The position numbers were made by a program, and so were the translations under genes. 64,000 nt of DNA from Gambelia wislizenii (Eukaryota; Chordata; Lepidosauria; Squamata; Crotaphytidae). Positions within the stretch are counted from its first letter, which is position 1. Every line of letters starts with the position of its first letter. Where the stretch lies: assembly GCA_030847615.1 (NCBI GenBank), contig JAUMIR010000004.1:229256501-229320500 (forward strand), in the 5' to 3' direction. Under the pieces are notes generated by a model. That model saw only the letters and a list, made by a program, of their open reading frames with translations. It was not told where the DNA came from and ran no database searches. This document shows, in pieces, positions 34,546-46,500 of the stretch.

Positions 34546-36601
34546 AAGTAGTCTTCTTTAACTGAATATCAAATTATCAATCCCAGTGAAGTTTGCATCA
34601 TTTGCTATCATTGAGACAAAGTTCTCTGAAGGGCTTATCTGGCATTTCTTCATTGACTTTATTTCCTAAACCTTTACAGGAGGAAAAGAATACAAGAAAT
34701 CTCCAGGACCAGACTCAGCATTCTGTTGACCGAGTGAGCAACCCATTGCCTATGGGAAGCCCAGAAGCAAGGCCTAAGTGCAGTCCACCCTAGTCATGTT
34801 CCCTAACAAATGGTATTCAGAGGCAACATACTGTATCCACAATGAATAGCGATTGATAGCTTTGTACAATTAAAGATAAATGTCTAATCACCTTATAAAG
34901 CTGTCCAAATCAATGGTCATCACTATACTTGGTGATAGCCTATTCCGTCATTTATCAGTCCTCTCTTTTGTCAGTCTTTAATTTCCACTTTGGGTGATTT
35001 CAGGTGCTGATACTATAAAAGAGGCAGAGAAAGATTTTCCTACCTACTTTGTGTAATTTTATACATTTCTATCATGACTTGCATTACTTACTCACATTAC
35101 TGATTTTTAAAGCAAAAGTGTCCCAAATAATGGGGTTGTTCAATTGCCTTGGACATTTTTATGTGTTTAAGGGACATAAGCCAAGGAGGCTATTGTACTC
35201 AAGACCTGCTCACGTGTTTCTCCTTAGGTATTTGGTTAGCTATTGTGGTAACAGAATGCTGGACAAGAGACATGTGGCCTGACCCAGCAGAGCAACCATC
35301 TTAAGTAATTGTTTAGTCATTCAATTCCCATAATAACTTGTAGGAATTGTAGCTAATACTTGTAGCTTATCTAACAAAAGTATGTCCCTGGTAAATTGAT
35401 TTGATCAGCTTTAAGCAGCTCCTTAGACTATCACCCTTTAATTTACCAAGTGACCACATATGTCTCCAAGTGAGCAGATATGTTCAAAATAATACATTGG
35501 CTTTGATCCCAAGATAGGAACTTCACAGGTATTTTTTATCCCCGTCTCCTCCTTGAAAACCTTTTCTGGAGGTCAGCACTACTGGTCAAAACAGGATGGG
35601 ATATAAGGAATTGCTGGGAGAGGCCCAAAATTTGGTGGGAAGCAGAACAGGAAGCTTTACTTCAGTAATTTTCATTAAGTTAATTTTCATCGGGAATCTG
35701 TTCCCGGATTTCCATGGATACCAGAGACAGTGGATAATAGCAAATCTTATTAAAATGAATGACTTCCAGCCCAAGCATACCATAGAGTCACATTGGAGGA
35801 CCCCAAAGATGTCTAGAGACACCATATTTTTTTCAGATGTGGGTAAGTGAATCTGCAGATAGAGGGCCTGTGGATGTGGGGGGTCATACCGTAGTCAAGT
35901 CATTGCGGTTATTATTAATAAGCCCACTAGTTTGAGTTCTGGTTCTCTAACAAAAAGTGCAACACCCTCTGGCCTACTATGTTTACATTGTGAGTTCTTT
36001 GAACAAAACATGTCTATTGACTTACTATCACCCAAATGGTTTATTCTGTAGGAAAATCACCACAAATTGCTTAGTGGTATTCAGGTAATGCTGCACCATG
36101 AATTTATTTAGAGCAGCTGTTGAGGCACAGTTTTTAGTTCATAGCAACATTGTAATATCTTGTCACAAAAGACATCTCTGCCCACACACAAGGATTCTTG
36201 GAATAAATCCCAGTATATATTATGATGTCCCTTGAGATCATACTGAAGTGGTCTATTTCTGTCTTGAAAATGCTATATAACATTTCCTCCATTTTACATG
36301 ACTACTCAGTGAACAAAAATGGTAAGAATGGGTTTTTTTTAATATATAAAATGAATGTAGGTGACGGCAATAACCACAGGGGTAGGAAGAACATGAACAA
36401 ACTATAGACATTTTGGGAAATTGACATTCTTGGCAAAATGCACCCCCGAATTCCAGGAGTCATAGCTGTTTTATTTAAGGTTGTGCTGCAGCTAATAAAA
36501 CTGTGGTACAATAGACACTCCCTTCTAGGTACTCACATGTGCTTCTGCTCAGGAGTGTACACACATTTTTATGTATGCACAGATGTGTGTAAGAATTCAT
36601 T
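34546..36601. other. Unassigned intergenic DNA containing one T2 MITE fragment
   Basis: No exon recognised. The ORFs here are short and lie opposite each other on the two strands. Confidence 0.4.
35685..35892 (+). mobile_element. Tigger/pogo-like MITE, family T2, 5' truncated
   Basis: TTCCATGGATACCAGAGACA, the CATACCATAGAGTCACATTG block and the end GTGGGGGGTCATACCG align with the copy at 56312-56569. Confidence 0.6.
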
Positions 36602-36815
36602 TTATTTTTATTTATTGATACATCCCATCTTGCCTGTGGTGAGCTCAAAGTGGCATACAGAGCTGCCCACCATATTTTAGCTTTGCAATTTTGTGAGGTG
36701 GGCCAAGATGAAAGAGTATGACTAGCCCAAGTTTGGCCAGTGAATTTAATGGCTGAGTGGGGACTAGAATCTGGATCTCCCAAATCCCAGTTCACTGTAC
36801 CACGTTGGCTTTTCT
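36602..36815 (-). mobile_element. tRNA-derived CORE SINE with LINE-like tail
   Basis: Reversed, it begins with ACGTGGTACAGTGAACTGGG and continues through the CORE-like ACTTGGGCTAGTCATACTC to a tail GATGGGATGTATCAATAAAT. Confidence 0.65.
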
Positions 36816-37967
36816 CAGGTCCCCTCCTTAATTGTGTTTTACTCCAGACTAAAGGAAGGTGTACGAATCCAAGCAAGAAAAATGCACCACCTGAAATTAC
36901 TCCTGCTGTGAAATTACTCCTTGGAAGCTGTGTCTTCTTTAAGGGTCAGCAACTGGCAATCCTTGGATCCAATCCACTCCTTCCCACCTGAAAAATATCT
37001 GATCCACCTATTGCCATTTACCTATCCAAAGGACAAAAGAGCTTAATCTTTGGCAATACAACTTACTGGTAAGCAAGCAGAAAGATTTTCTCTGTCAGTA
37101 TTCCACTTGCTTCTCAAAGTAGCTCTAGTTTCCACATACCAATCAATACAAGTGTTTCCAATACATTTATAATAATATTGAACAAACAGCTAAATGTATC
37201 ATAGTAACCACTAGATGTCACCACTACTATGTATAATTTTAAAGCTGGCTCTAATCTTACCAATGGTTTCAGCCAAGAATTTATAGTAGTTCTGTGTCAC
37301 AATTTAAAGAAAAGACTAGACAATTTTCAAAATTTAGATAGCTTTTAAAAAGAGAGAGTGTATGACGAATTTTAAGTTCAGGTCTATCAACAGCTATTAG
37401 CCAGGAATGTCCATCTTTGGAGGAAGTACTGTATACTTCTGTGAGGAAACATGGACAGAGGTTTACCTTCACTATGTCTTGTTTGTGGTCTTCCCCATGT
37501 TTGGAAATGAGTGCTACATGGCTGAGCATTTGGCCTCATTCAGCAAGCACTTTCTAATGTCCCAGGAACCAAAAATATTAAGGACACAGATGTTTATGGA
37601 TATGGATATGTAGAAGGCTTGTCCCTTCACAACATCAGGGAATAAAAACCCATAATATGTCTTATTTTTCCAACAACTATTGATTAAAAGATACACTCAT
37701 AACCCTGGATTCTTGTATCACAAAGGCCAAGCCCTGAGTTGGGAATTTACAACGGAAAGTCACTTTCAGTAAGTTGTAAGTATCCAAAAAATTCACCTGC
37801 TTTCTGCATAGTATGCATCATTCAATACCTTCTTGATACACCCACTCCTCCACAAAACATTGAACAAGTCTGTGGCAAAATACACAAAATAGATTCTTCA
37901 GAGGAATGCACTTGCTGGACACATTATAAAAATCAAGATTTTGTGATTCTGTTTCTCTCTCACACGC
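36816..37967. other. Unassigned intergenic DNA
   Basis: No gene or complete repeat seen. Confidence 0.4.
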
Positions 37968-38685
37968 ATACCAATGCGCTCAACGTGGGGCTGCCCTTGA
38001 AGTGTTAAGACACTGCAGCTAATGCAAAATGCAGCAGCTAGGCGGGTGTCATGTGTGCATTTTAGAGACCATATAACATAGCATCCAGTTTCAAATTGCT
38101 GTTTTAACAGTTTTAAAACTGGATTGTTTTTAGGCTGCTTTTAGGAATTTTTATGGAACATTTTAATGTGTTTTTAAAGTGTTTTTATCTGTATTATGTT
38201 AATTGGTTATTATTTGTTCATCTCCTCAGGAGCCCCTTTGGGCTGAGAGGTGATACAGAAATACTTTAAGTCAGTGGCTAATAACCTCTTCTTTATCAGG
38301 GACCCCCTTTAAATATCTTTTGTTGTCATGGACCCCCAAGACTAACTCAAGATTTATAAACCTTAACAACAACAACAATAGTAATACAATTATACCATCC
38401 ACTAAATCTTCCCTCAGAGGCACTGGAAGGGCGGGGAGACTTTTCTTCTGCTGCTTCTTGTACATTTGTGGCTGGAGCAGATTGAATGGCAATGTGCAAG
38501 TCAGGCCAGCCAGCCTTTGCCTTGGCTCCTGTCATGTGGCCACTCCATTGCAGGGAGGAGGTGGGCCAAGCAGCCTTCAAACCTTATCAGACCCCGTGAG
38601 GATATCGTGGACCCCTGGGGGTCCCTGGACCACAGGTTAAGAACCACTGCTTTAAATGAATAAATAAATAAATTTCCTTTTAAAA
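37968..38685 (+). mobile_element. L2/CR1-like LINE 3' fragment split by a hAT MITE
   Basis: The translation at 37975-38100 contains ALNVGLPLKC and LQLMQNAAARRV-like blocks of a LINE ORF2 C-terminus. The 3' UTR contains GAGCCCCTTTGGGCTGAGAG and the AAATAAATAAATAAAT tail appears after the MITE at 38658. Confidence 0.6.
38272..38649. mobile_element. hAT (Charlie-like) MITE
   Basis: The ends are CAGTGGCTAATAACCTCTTC and, on the minus strand, CAGTGGTTCTTAACCTGTGG, the typical Charlie-type terminus. The flanks are CTTTAAGT (38264-38271) and CTTTAAAT (38650-38657), an 8-bp duplication with one mismatch. The body has the GGGACCCCC and CCCCTGGGGGTCC blocks. Confidence 0.85.
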
Positions 38686-39254
38686 GGGTAGATGAATACT
38701 AATAAAACAGGGAAGTGAAATCATGCAGAACACCAACTAGGCAAAATTGAAAGTTTCTCTGTGTGTGATGTTGGTATTTTAAAAACTGGGCCAAACTAGT
38801 ATGCAAGAGATGAACCCTAGGCCCAAGAGAATGGTAAACAATAGTACTTATGTAGTGCATCTTTTGCAATATGACCCTGCTGGCTTATTCAGATCTGTTT
38901 CAATGGCCCATCTTTATGGCACACAACTGTTGGTGAGGTGGTGACTCAATAGGAGCTTCTCTGAGGTGGTTTATTTTGTCCTACAAATGGACAAGTTTAT
39001 GAGCAACAGATGAAGGTTACAAAGAAGTAAATGTATGAGGCCATATTTGGGTCTATTCAATTACTTTTAATTTGCCTTGTTTCCTTTACATTAAAGTATC
39101 TGGTCTTTAAAAAAAATCAACAAGGGAAAATAATCTAGATGTTTAAATTATAAAAGCATTATTTTTAAGTAGAGAAAAATTCAAAGAAGCATATTTTGGA
39201 AAGGTCAAGTGCTTAATGCAAAGTCTCCCTGAGTTATTTGCAAGTGCCCAGGTA
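38686..39254. other. Unassigned intergenic DNA
   Basis: No supported feature. Confidence 0.45.
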
Positions 39255-39500
39255 AAGTGGGCCCTTGGTGTCTGCTGGGGTTTGCTTCAAAGATTCCCCA
39301 TGGATACCAAAATCCATAGATGCTCAAGTCCCATTATATAGAATGGCATAGTAAAATGGTGTCCCTTATATAAAATGGTGAACAGCAAGGTTTGCTTTTT
39401 GGATTTTTTTAAAAAATTTTTTGCAGGGGAGGGGGATATTTTCAAGCCATGGTTGGTTGCATCTGTGGATAAAGAATCCCTGGATAGGGAGGGCTGACTG
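39255..39500 (+). mobile_element. Tigger/pogo-like MITE, family T1
   Basis: TA flanks. AAGTGGGCCCTTGGTGTCTG at the start and, on the minus strand, CAGTCAGCCCTCCCTATCCA at the end. Shares CCCCATGGATACCAAAATCC with 25316. Confidence 0.75.
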
Positions 39501-40414
39501 TAATTTGTCTTTATATGGCAAAGAATGTCAAGGAATGATTGATGCAGGCAATACTGGATAGGCATGGAGCATCAGTCAAACATTATGGAGTTTGGGGTAG
39601 GGAGGAATTGTCCACGTTCAGTGCTGAGCATACAGGCAAAACATGAAGGGAGGTTTGGTAAAGCAAGTGATTCTCCTTCAAGTTGCCCAAGCACTTCTTA
39701 TTTTCTCACTTCAAGAACAATTTATCTAGGTTTATTGTTAACTGTATGGAGAACTATATTCACAGTACTCCATTATCCTCCTATTTCTTGATGGCTATTT
39801 CCACCAGCTATTCAGCTGTTTTTTCCTATTTTCTAGAGAAACAGTTCCCAAACATTTTACTTCAGAAGACTCACCCACAAGATTTTCTAGTTCAAAAAGA
39901 TACACTATATATGCCTGCTGCTCTCTCCTGTTCACTGTCAGCAATAAACTCTTAGCTCTTCTAAGGAAGGGCATCCATGAAATTCTGCAATCCCCCATCT
40001 GGGACATTATAGATATACAATCTGCCTTTAACTAATTCATGAAGGTTGGGCATGGGATGACTGAGAGAGGGAAAGAAGCTTTTTGGGGTTTAGACCACGG
40101 ATGGACTAACCCAGCAAATTAATTGTTCCTTCATCTCAAAAGTACTGGCTAATTAAGATAGACAGGGGATGAAATACATATGCAAAAATTTAAATACTAT
40201 ACATTAGAAAGATCCCTTTAAAACATTTTCTTTAACACACGCACACATATATATAGAAGTTGTCATCTTTTCCATATGTCATCTTTTCCATTCAAGAATG
40301 TAAACATCCAGTAACAAGATTTAACTATTAAATCAGTCAAGTTAAATCTTTTGTTCCTTATACTGCTTCTTGCAGCTTCCCACAGAGGAGGATCAGCAAT
40401 TCCCTTTCGAAGAA
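39501..40414 (-). other. Probable MBOAT1 3' UTR and downstream flank
   Basis: Follows the MBOAT1 stop codon on the minus strand. The first AATAAA hexamer I see downstream in sense is at 39731-39736 (TTTATT on the plus strand), which would give a 3' UTR of about 0.7 kb. Whether it is used cannot be told. Confidence 0.4.
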
Positions 40415-40553
40415 TCATATTTGCTTCCTGTTTATTTTAAAATTATTTGTTCCTTGGAATGAAAGCTGCTGCATTTTGATGTGTTTTGGAGATCTGATTG
40501 GCAAGATGAGCAAGACAAGTACACATAAAATGTGCATATGGAAATATAGTGAG
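40415..40553 (-). CDS. MBOAT1: MBOAT1 last coding exon
   Basis: 139 nt including the TGA at 40417-40415. Encodes NSLYFHMHILCVLVLLILPI, then RSPKHIKMQQLSFQGTNNFK and INRKQI. The acceptor is TTTGTCACTTACAG. The last hydrophobic segment is the final membrane helix, followed by a short cytosolic-type tail that diverges from mammalian MBOAT1. Confidence 0.9.
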
Positions 40554-43500
40554 CTGTAAGTGACAAAGACAAAAGTAGCCAGAATATAAATGATTGAAAA
40601 TCAGGTTATGACCTATAGTGTTCAAAATCACTTGCGTTATTCCAACAATACATTACATTTCTGGATCAGTAAGACAAAATCTTTTGAAAAGGAAGACAGC
40701 TCTTCATAGTCAGTTACAAGAAATATCCTAGAAAGGGTCCAAATCTATTTGGCAGGCATATCTTTGTATGTATTGGCTCTGAGCTGGAGATCTTTGAAGT
40801 GCCCACACTAGACATTGACTTTACTCCATTCATAATACAATACTATCTCCAGGGGCTGGGAGTGTTTTGAGAGTGAGAGGAGCCTATGTCCTCTCTGTTA
40901 CATGCCTGGGGTTATAATACGTAGTGGGAGCAGGATGAATTTTTCTAACATCAACAACATCTATGGAAAAAGAAGATAATAGCTGTCAAACTGCTGGGGA
41001 CCATTCTTTCAAATTTAAATTCCTATAAATAAGCAACTGTTCAACCTTTCTACCTGGTGACCAGTATGGACTATTTGCAAACTGACCTCTTCACTTTGCC
41101 AAGTTTCAGACCAGTACAGTCAAACCTTTTCCAAGGATGTGCATAGAAACTACTGGTCCACTACTTCTTTTTATGATAGTGGAATACAATGTACCTGATC
41201 CAGCTTTAACACAAACCAGCTCCAGTGGCCTTATAACAGAACCATGCACTCTTTCTGGATTCTTAGTGAGTGTGTATTTGGTACTTGGATATCGGCACCT
41301 AAGTACACAATGCTATGCAAGACACTGCACATTGTAACACCACACCAATTGTGCCTAAGCATGCAAGAAACAAGCAATCAAACAAGCAAAACCAAAGACA
41401 TTCAGTCTTCATCACAAACCAAATACAAGACAGTTTGGTATAAAGACATCCTCAGGTTTTACACTAGGGTTGGCTGACCTTTTTGACATCAAAGTTTAAA
41501 ACAGGTACAATAATAAGAAATTACCTACTTGTATAATTTAACTGTAGGCTCCACAGCTAAGAGTACAAATGGTGCAACAGTATAGCAGACAGACAGCTGA
41601 GTTACCAACCATGTGGCAATGTCATAGCTCATCTTGAGAGGCTCTGGGGAGATGAAAAAGTGGCGACAATTGTTCCTTACCTTAAAAAGAAAACATAGAA
41701 ACATTCAAAAGCAATCTATATATAGCTGGTCCCCTCACTGATTTTCTAATTTATGTATTTGCCACTTAATTATGATGGGGTTTTGGCATATGACAATTCT
41801 TGTTCTCTCCTTTTCTGTTATTAAGGGTGGGAAAGTATCTCAAGAGTTGTTCGGAAGGCACAGTGAAAACAACAGATGAATGGAAGTGGAAGGAGTTACT
41901 TAGGTTGCAATCCTATATCTGCTATTTACAAATAAGACCCATTGAGCTTAGTGTAGTTTGCTCCCAAGCAGAAATGCACAGGGTTACTCTGTAAAGTTCT
42001 ATTAGCAAAAAGATTTAGACAAAACCAACAACAACCCTGAAAAGGCCAAGTCTAATATAATGATTAGCATGGGGTTTTGGGAATGCAAAATATGAATCAA
42101 TCCATGTAATAAAAGCATCATCCACACCAAATGTTTAAAGCTAATCTGGATCCTTCTGGAACAGAAAGTCACACTGAAATGTTTGAAAACAATCTGTGCT
42201 GGGGCGTAGAAAGTCGCGCTGTGTCCACCACGACCACCTGCAGAGTTGTTCCACATCGACAGGACGCCAAGGAGAAGGTTTTCTGAAGAGACTTCTGCAA
42301 AAGACTTCAGGCTGAGAAGGAAAAATTCCTTCACTCCAGCACACCACCTTGAGCTCTGGCTTGCCAAATAAAGACAGCAACAAGGCCAGCCTTCACTCAA
42401 CTTAAGGGCTTTAATCTTTGTTTGCAGTATATTTACAATATATATACAGAGTATAGGACAGCCATCTCTAATACTCATAAATCTCTCTCAAACCAACAAA
42501 CTGCTTCACCAACCACCATCCACAACAAACCCACACTGGAGATAATTCCCATCTCCTTTTTATAGGCAGTTAAACAATGCCTGTTACATCAGGCATCTCA
42601 GATGTGCATACTCTCAAGTGCTAACTCACACACACACCTGCCACTGGAGCTTAACTACTTTCATTACTAAGCTTACAGCTCCATCTTGTGGTCACATCCA
42701 TGTCATTTCCTGACAATCTGATGGTCTGGATCTTCCCAGAACAGCCACCATTATTTATTTTTAATTTCTTTAGGTATTTATACCCTGCTCTTCAGACACA
42801 AAGGCTTCCAGAGCAGCTTACAAATTGTTTAAGCAGTAGCAATTTACACATCTACACCGCATTAAGTGGTTTCCAATGTGTGTTAGCTAATTTCCCCTAC
42901 AAACCGGGTACTCATTTTACCGACCTACAGAAGGATGGAAGGATGGGTGAAACTTGGAGCCCTCTGGGATTGGACTTGCAATGTGGTGGCTTGCAGTACT
43001 AGCATTTAACCACTGCATCACCAGGGCTCCCTTTTAATGAAGTACACAGATTATACCATTACCCTTTGCCTTTAGCAAGAATATACATAATCAGGAACAC
43101 AAAACCCAATCCCTAATGGCTGAACTGTACCCAAGAAGAAAGGTGTTGAGTGCTATGGGTAAATAGTTTGTAGTAGCACCAGCAACTGCATTTCATCATT
43201 TTGATGTCCCTGTTAATCTAATGTATATCACATAACCCCAAATTCTGCAGTCAAAGCAAAATACCAAACTATCATAATTGCCTGATGAACAGCTGTGCTT
43301 TCATAGAATTCAGAATAATATGTCCAGACAACAAGATAGAGGATATGACTCTTACTCTACCAGTTTTCATAGAAAAGAGGCCCATTCTGGCCACCAGAGT
43401 TTCTGCTCCCCAACCATCAGGTTCTACAGTTAAACCCCCTATTAGTTTATGATCTTTAAGCAGAAACATTTTTCTGTAGGAATGAAAGACAGTGGGTGGG

Positions 43501-46500
43501 AGGGTTACTATTTTCAGGAAACTAACTTTTGCATCATAAAATGGGGCACACCAAGAATGCTATATACTGTACAAGATGTGCCTTTTAAAAAGTTTGACTG
43601 AATTAAAATCAGTTTCAGCAAACTTGGGTCTTTTCCATCTCCTAGGAGTTCTTCATTCCATCAAAAACATAAGTTGTTCAGTGTACTGAGTTGGCTGTTC
43701 ATTGAAATGCAGAGGAAGGTGTCCTCTATGTGCACATCTCACACGATGATATGGTTAAGACCAAATATAGGAAAGTTAGTGGAAAAGGGTTAACATGTTT
43801 AGTTAATCATTAACATGCTAAAAAATCTCATTTAATTACATTTACATCAGACATGAAAACAGTAACTATTACATAGAAGTTTAATTCCATTTAAGTTAAA
43901 AGCCTGTACCCTTAGCAGAATGAAGCTGAAAATAACTGACACTAGAGATTTTGGTCAAGCCACCTCCCTTTTGTCCCTGTCTTGAGGTTAGGAGAGAGGA
44001 AATACCTGCATGGATTTTTGAAAATTAAATTTCTCATTCACACCATCCAAACACTTATTGTTATTTTCCTTTTCTCCATCACTTACAGTCTTATCTCATT
44101 AACCTTACCCTTTCTATAGCCAACTGATTTCTACATGGTGCCAGTAAAAGCCCCAGGGACAAAAGCTTCAAAATTCAGTTTCCTGGGACAGATGAGGAGT
44201 CTCTACAGAGTGTCCAGTGTAGAACACAGGAGGACCACCTGGATGCAAAAGCCAGCCCCTTACCAGCTGCCTTTACGACTCATGTACTTATGAAGATGTA
44301 ATCTTGGAATTAACTAAGCTGTTATAGTCAAATGATTAATGAAAATAAACAAAGATTCCTATTGCTGTTTCCAATTATTGAAGAGCCAACTGGGAAATGT
44401 AAAATTTGTTGGCTCCTTAGCATAGTCTCTCATTTAATTAATTAGTTAATACCTTAATTCTGGAATTAAGTTAATGCTGAAAGTCCAATTCAAGTCCATC
44501 AATTAAGTTCTTTAAAAATTACAGTTGGCCCTCTGTATCACAGGTTCTGCATCCATGGATTCAACCAACCAAAGCTCAAAAAATATTTGTGGGGGTGACA
44601 TTCCAAAAAGCAAACCTTGCTGTTCACGGTTTTATATAAGGGATGCCATTTTTCAGTACTACGCCATTGTATATAATGGGACTTAAGTATCTACAAATTT
44701 TGGTATCCACAGGGGGTCTTGAAACCAAACCCCAGTGGATACTGAGGAGCCCACTGTAATTAAGTTACCTCTTGTTTGCTAGAAAATTTCTAACTTAGTT
44801 GATTTTAATTAGCTAGTTCCTACCACTAATCAAGACAAAACTGTTCTATAAATCTATATGAATTCTGTTCACCCCGGTCCCAATAATTTTAACAGTATCA
44901 CTAATTATATCTGTGACTGTACACATAGGGGCAACAAATGGAAAGAGATACCTACTGCTCTGGCTGCTAAAGTCACAAAGATACCAGTGATAAACGTAAA
45001 ATAATATCCAGGATAAACACCATGCCAAATTGCTGACAGAAGAAATGTTAAAGCTGTACGGTACTGAGGAGCTCGATCATAGCACACACTGGGTAGAGAA
45101 ACAAAATCAGAAGAGTGAGATGTGCATGGGTACATAAATAAATACATGGATTATATATCAAGTGTATTTTAAACAGTACAGAACTTTAAAAAGCATACTT
45201 CTAAGAAGTCAATGGCATTATGGGCTCTAGTAAACTGTTCTTATAAATAATAATGATTTTAGGCTTGACTAGTGTCTCCCAGTCTTACAACATGTAAACG
45301 AATAGCCGCAAACCTTATGATTATAGCATTTAGCATTTCTCTTATTCAGATTTCCACACTTAAAGATGTCTGGAAAGGCATTTTAATTTTAAAAGAGAAT
45401 TTGCCTCAAATTTGCAAATTTGAGAATTAGACCTCAAATTTGCCTGATTAGACCTCAAATGTATACTTTCCAGATAAAATATTCCCATTTTAAGTCGATT
45501 ACACATTTGTATAAGAAATGTGTGTTACCTTAATGGAATTTTCAGGTAAGATGAATACTTCAACATCCTATAAGTTCTTCTGCTGTTATACTTTTTTCAA
45601 GGAAGATTTTTTTAGTAGGCATTTCTGATGAGTTTCTAGATTTTTTATATATATATGGATCTTTCTTTGATCAGAATGGTACATGCTGTACACACACAAA
45701 TAAAGCATATTCATGTCTTTTTAGGCATGAACCATTAGGCGTCCATGTTACAGAAATGCTATTATGGCTTATAATTCTGTGAAGACATGCAGAGATCTGA
45801 TTCTTGAAACCAATACAGGTTGGGTTGCCCTTATCTAGAATTCCAAAATATTCCAAAATTGTCTATTGCACATGGATAGCTGAGATAGTGACATCTTTAC
45901 TTTTTGATGGTTCAATGTACACAAAATTTGTTTCATGCACAAAATTATTAAAAACATTGTGTATAAAATTACCTTCAGGCTATGTGCATAAGGTGTATAT
46001 GAAACATACATGAATTTTGTGTTTAGACTTTGGTCCCATCGCCAAGATGTCTCATTATGTATATGGAAGTATTCCAAAATCTGAAATATTCCAAAATCCG
46101 AAAAACCCCTGGTCCCAAGCATGTCGGATAAGGCTCACCCTGTAGCTTTTTATACACCTTCTTAACATACAGCATTAGTTCTCATACCTCCTGAATCAAA
46201 GGCCATACCTTGATTTCAGTAAGGCCTTTGACAAGGTTCCCCATGACATTCTTGCAAACAAGCTTGTAAAATGTGGGCTAAACAAGTTAACTGTTAAATG
46301 GATTTGTAATTGGTTGACCGGCCAAACCCAAAGGGTGCTCAGCAGTGGTTCCTCTTCCTCTTGGAAAGATATGACCAGTGGGTGCCACAGGGTTTTATCC
46401 TGGGCCCAGTGCTATTCAACATCTTTATCAATGACTTGGATGAGGGAATTAAGGGCATACTTATCAAATTTGCAGATGACACCAAATTAGGAGGAGTAGC

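Noticed and set aside
41521..41528. Alternative donor GTAATT for exon h
   Set aside because: It would place an in-frame TAG before the last exon, while GTAGGT joins the last exon in phase.
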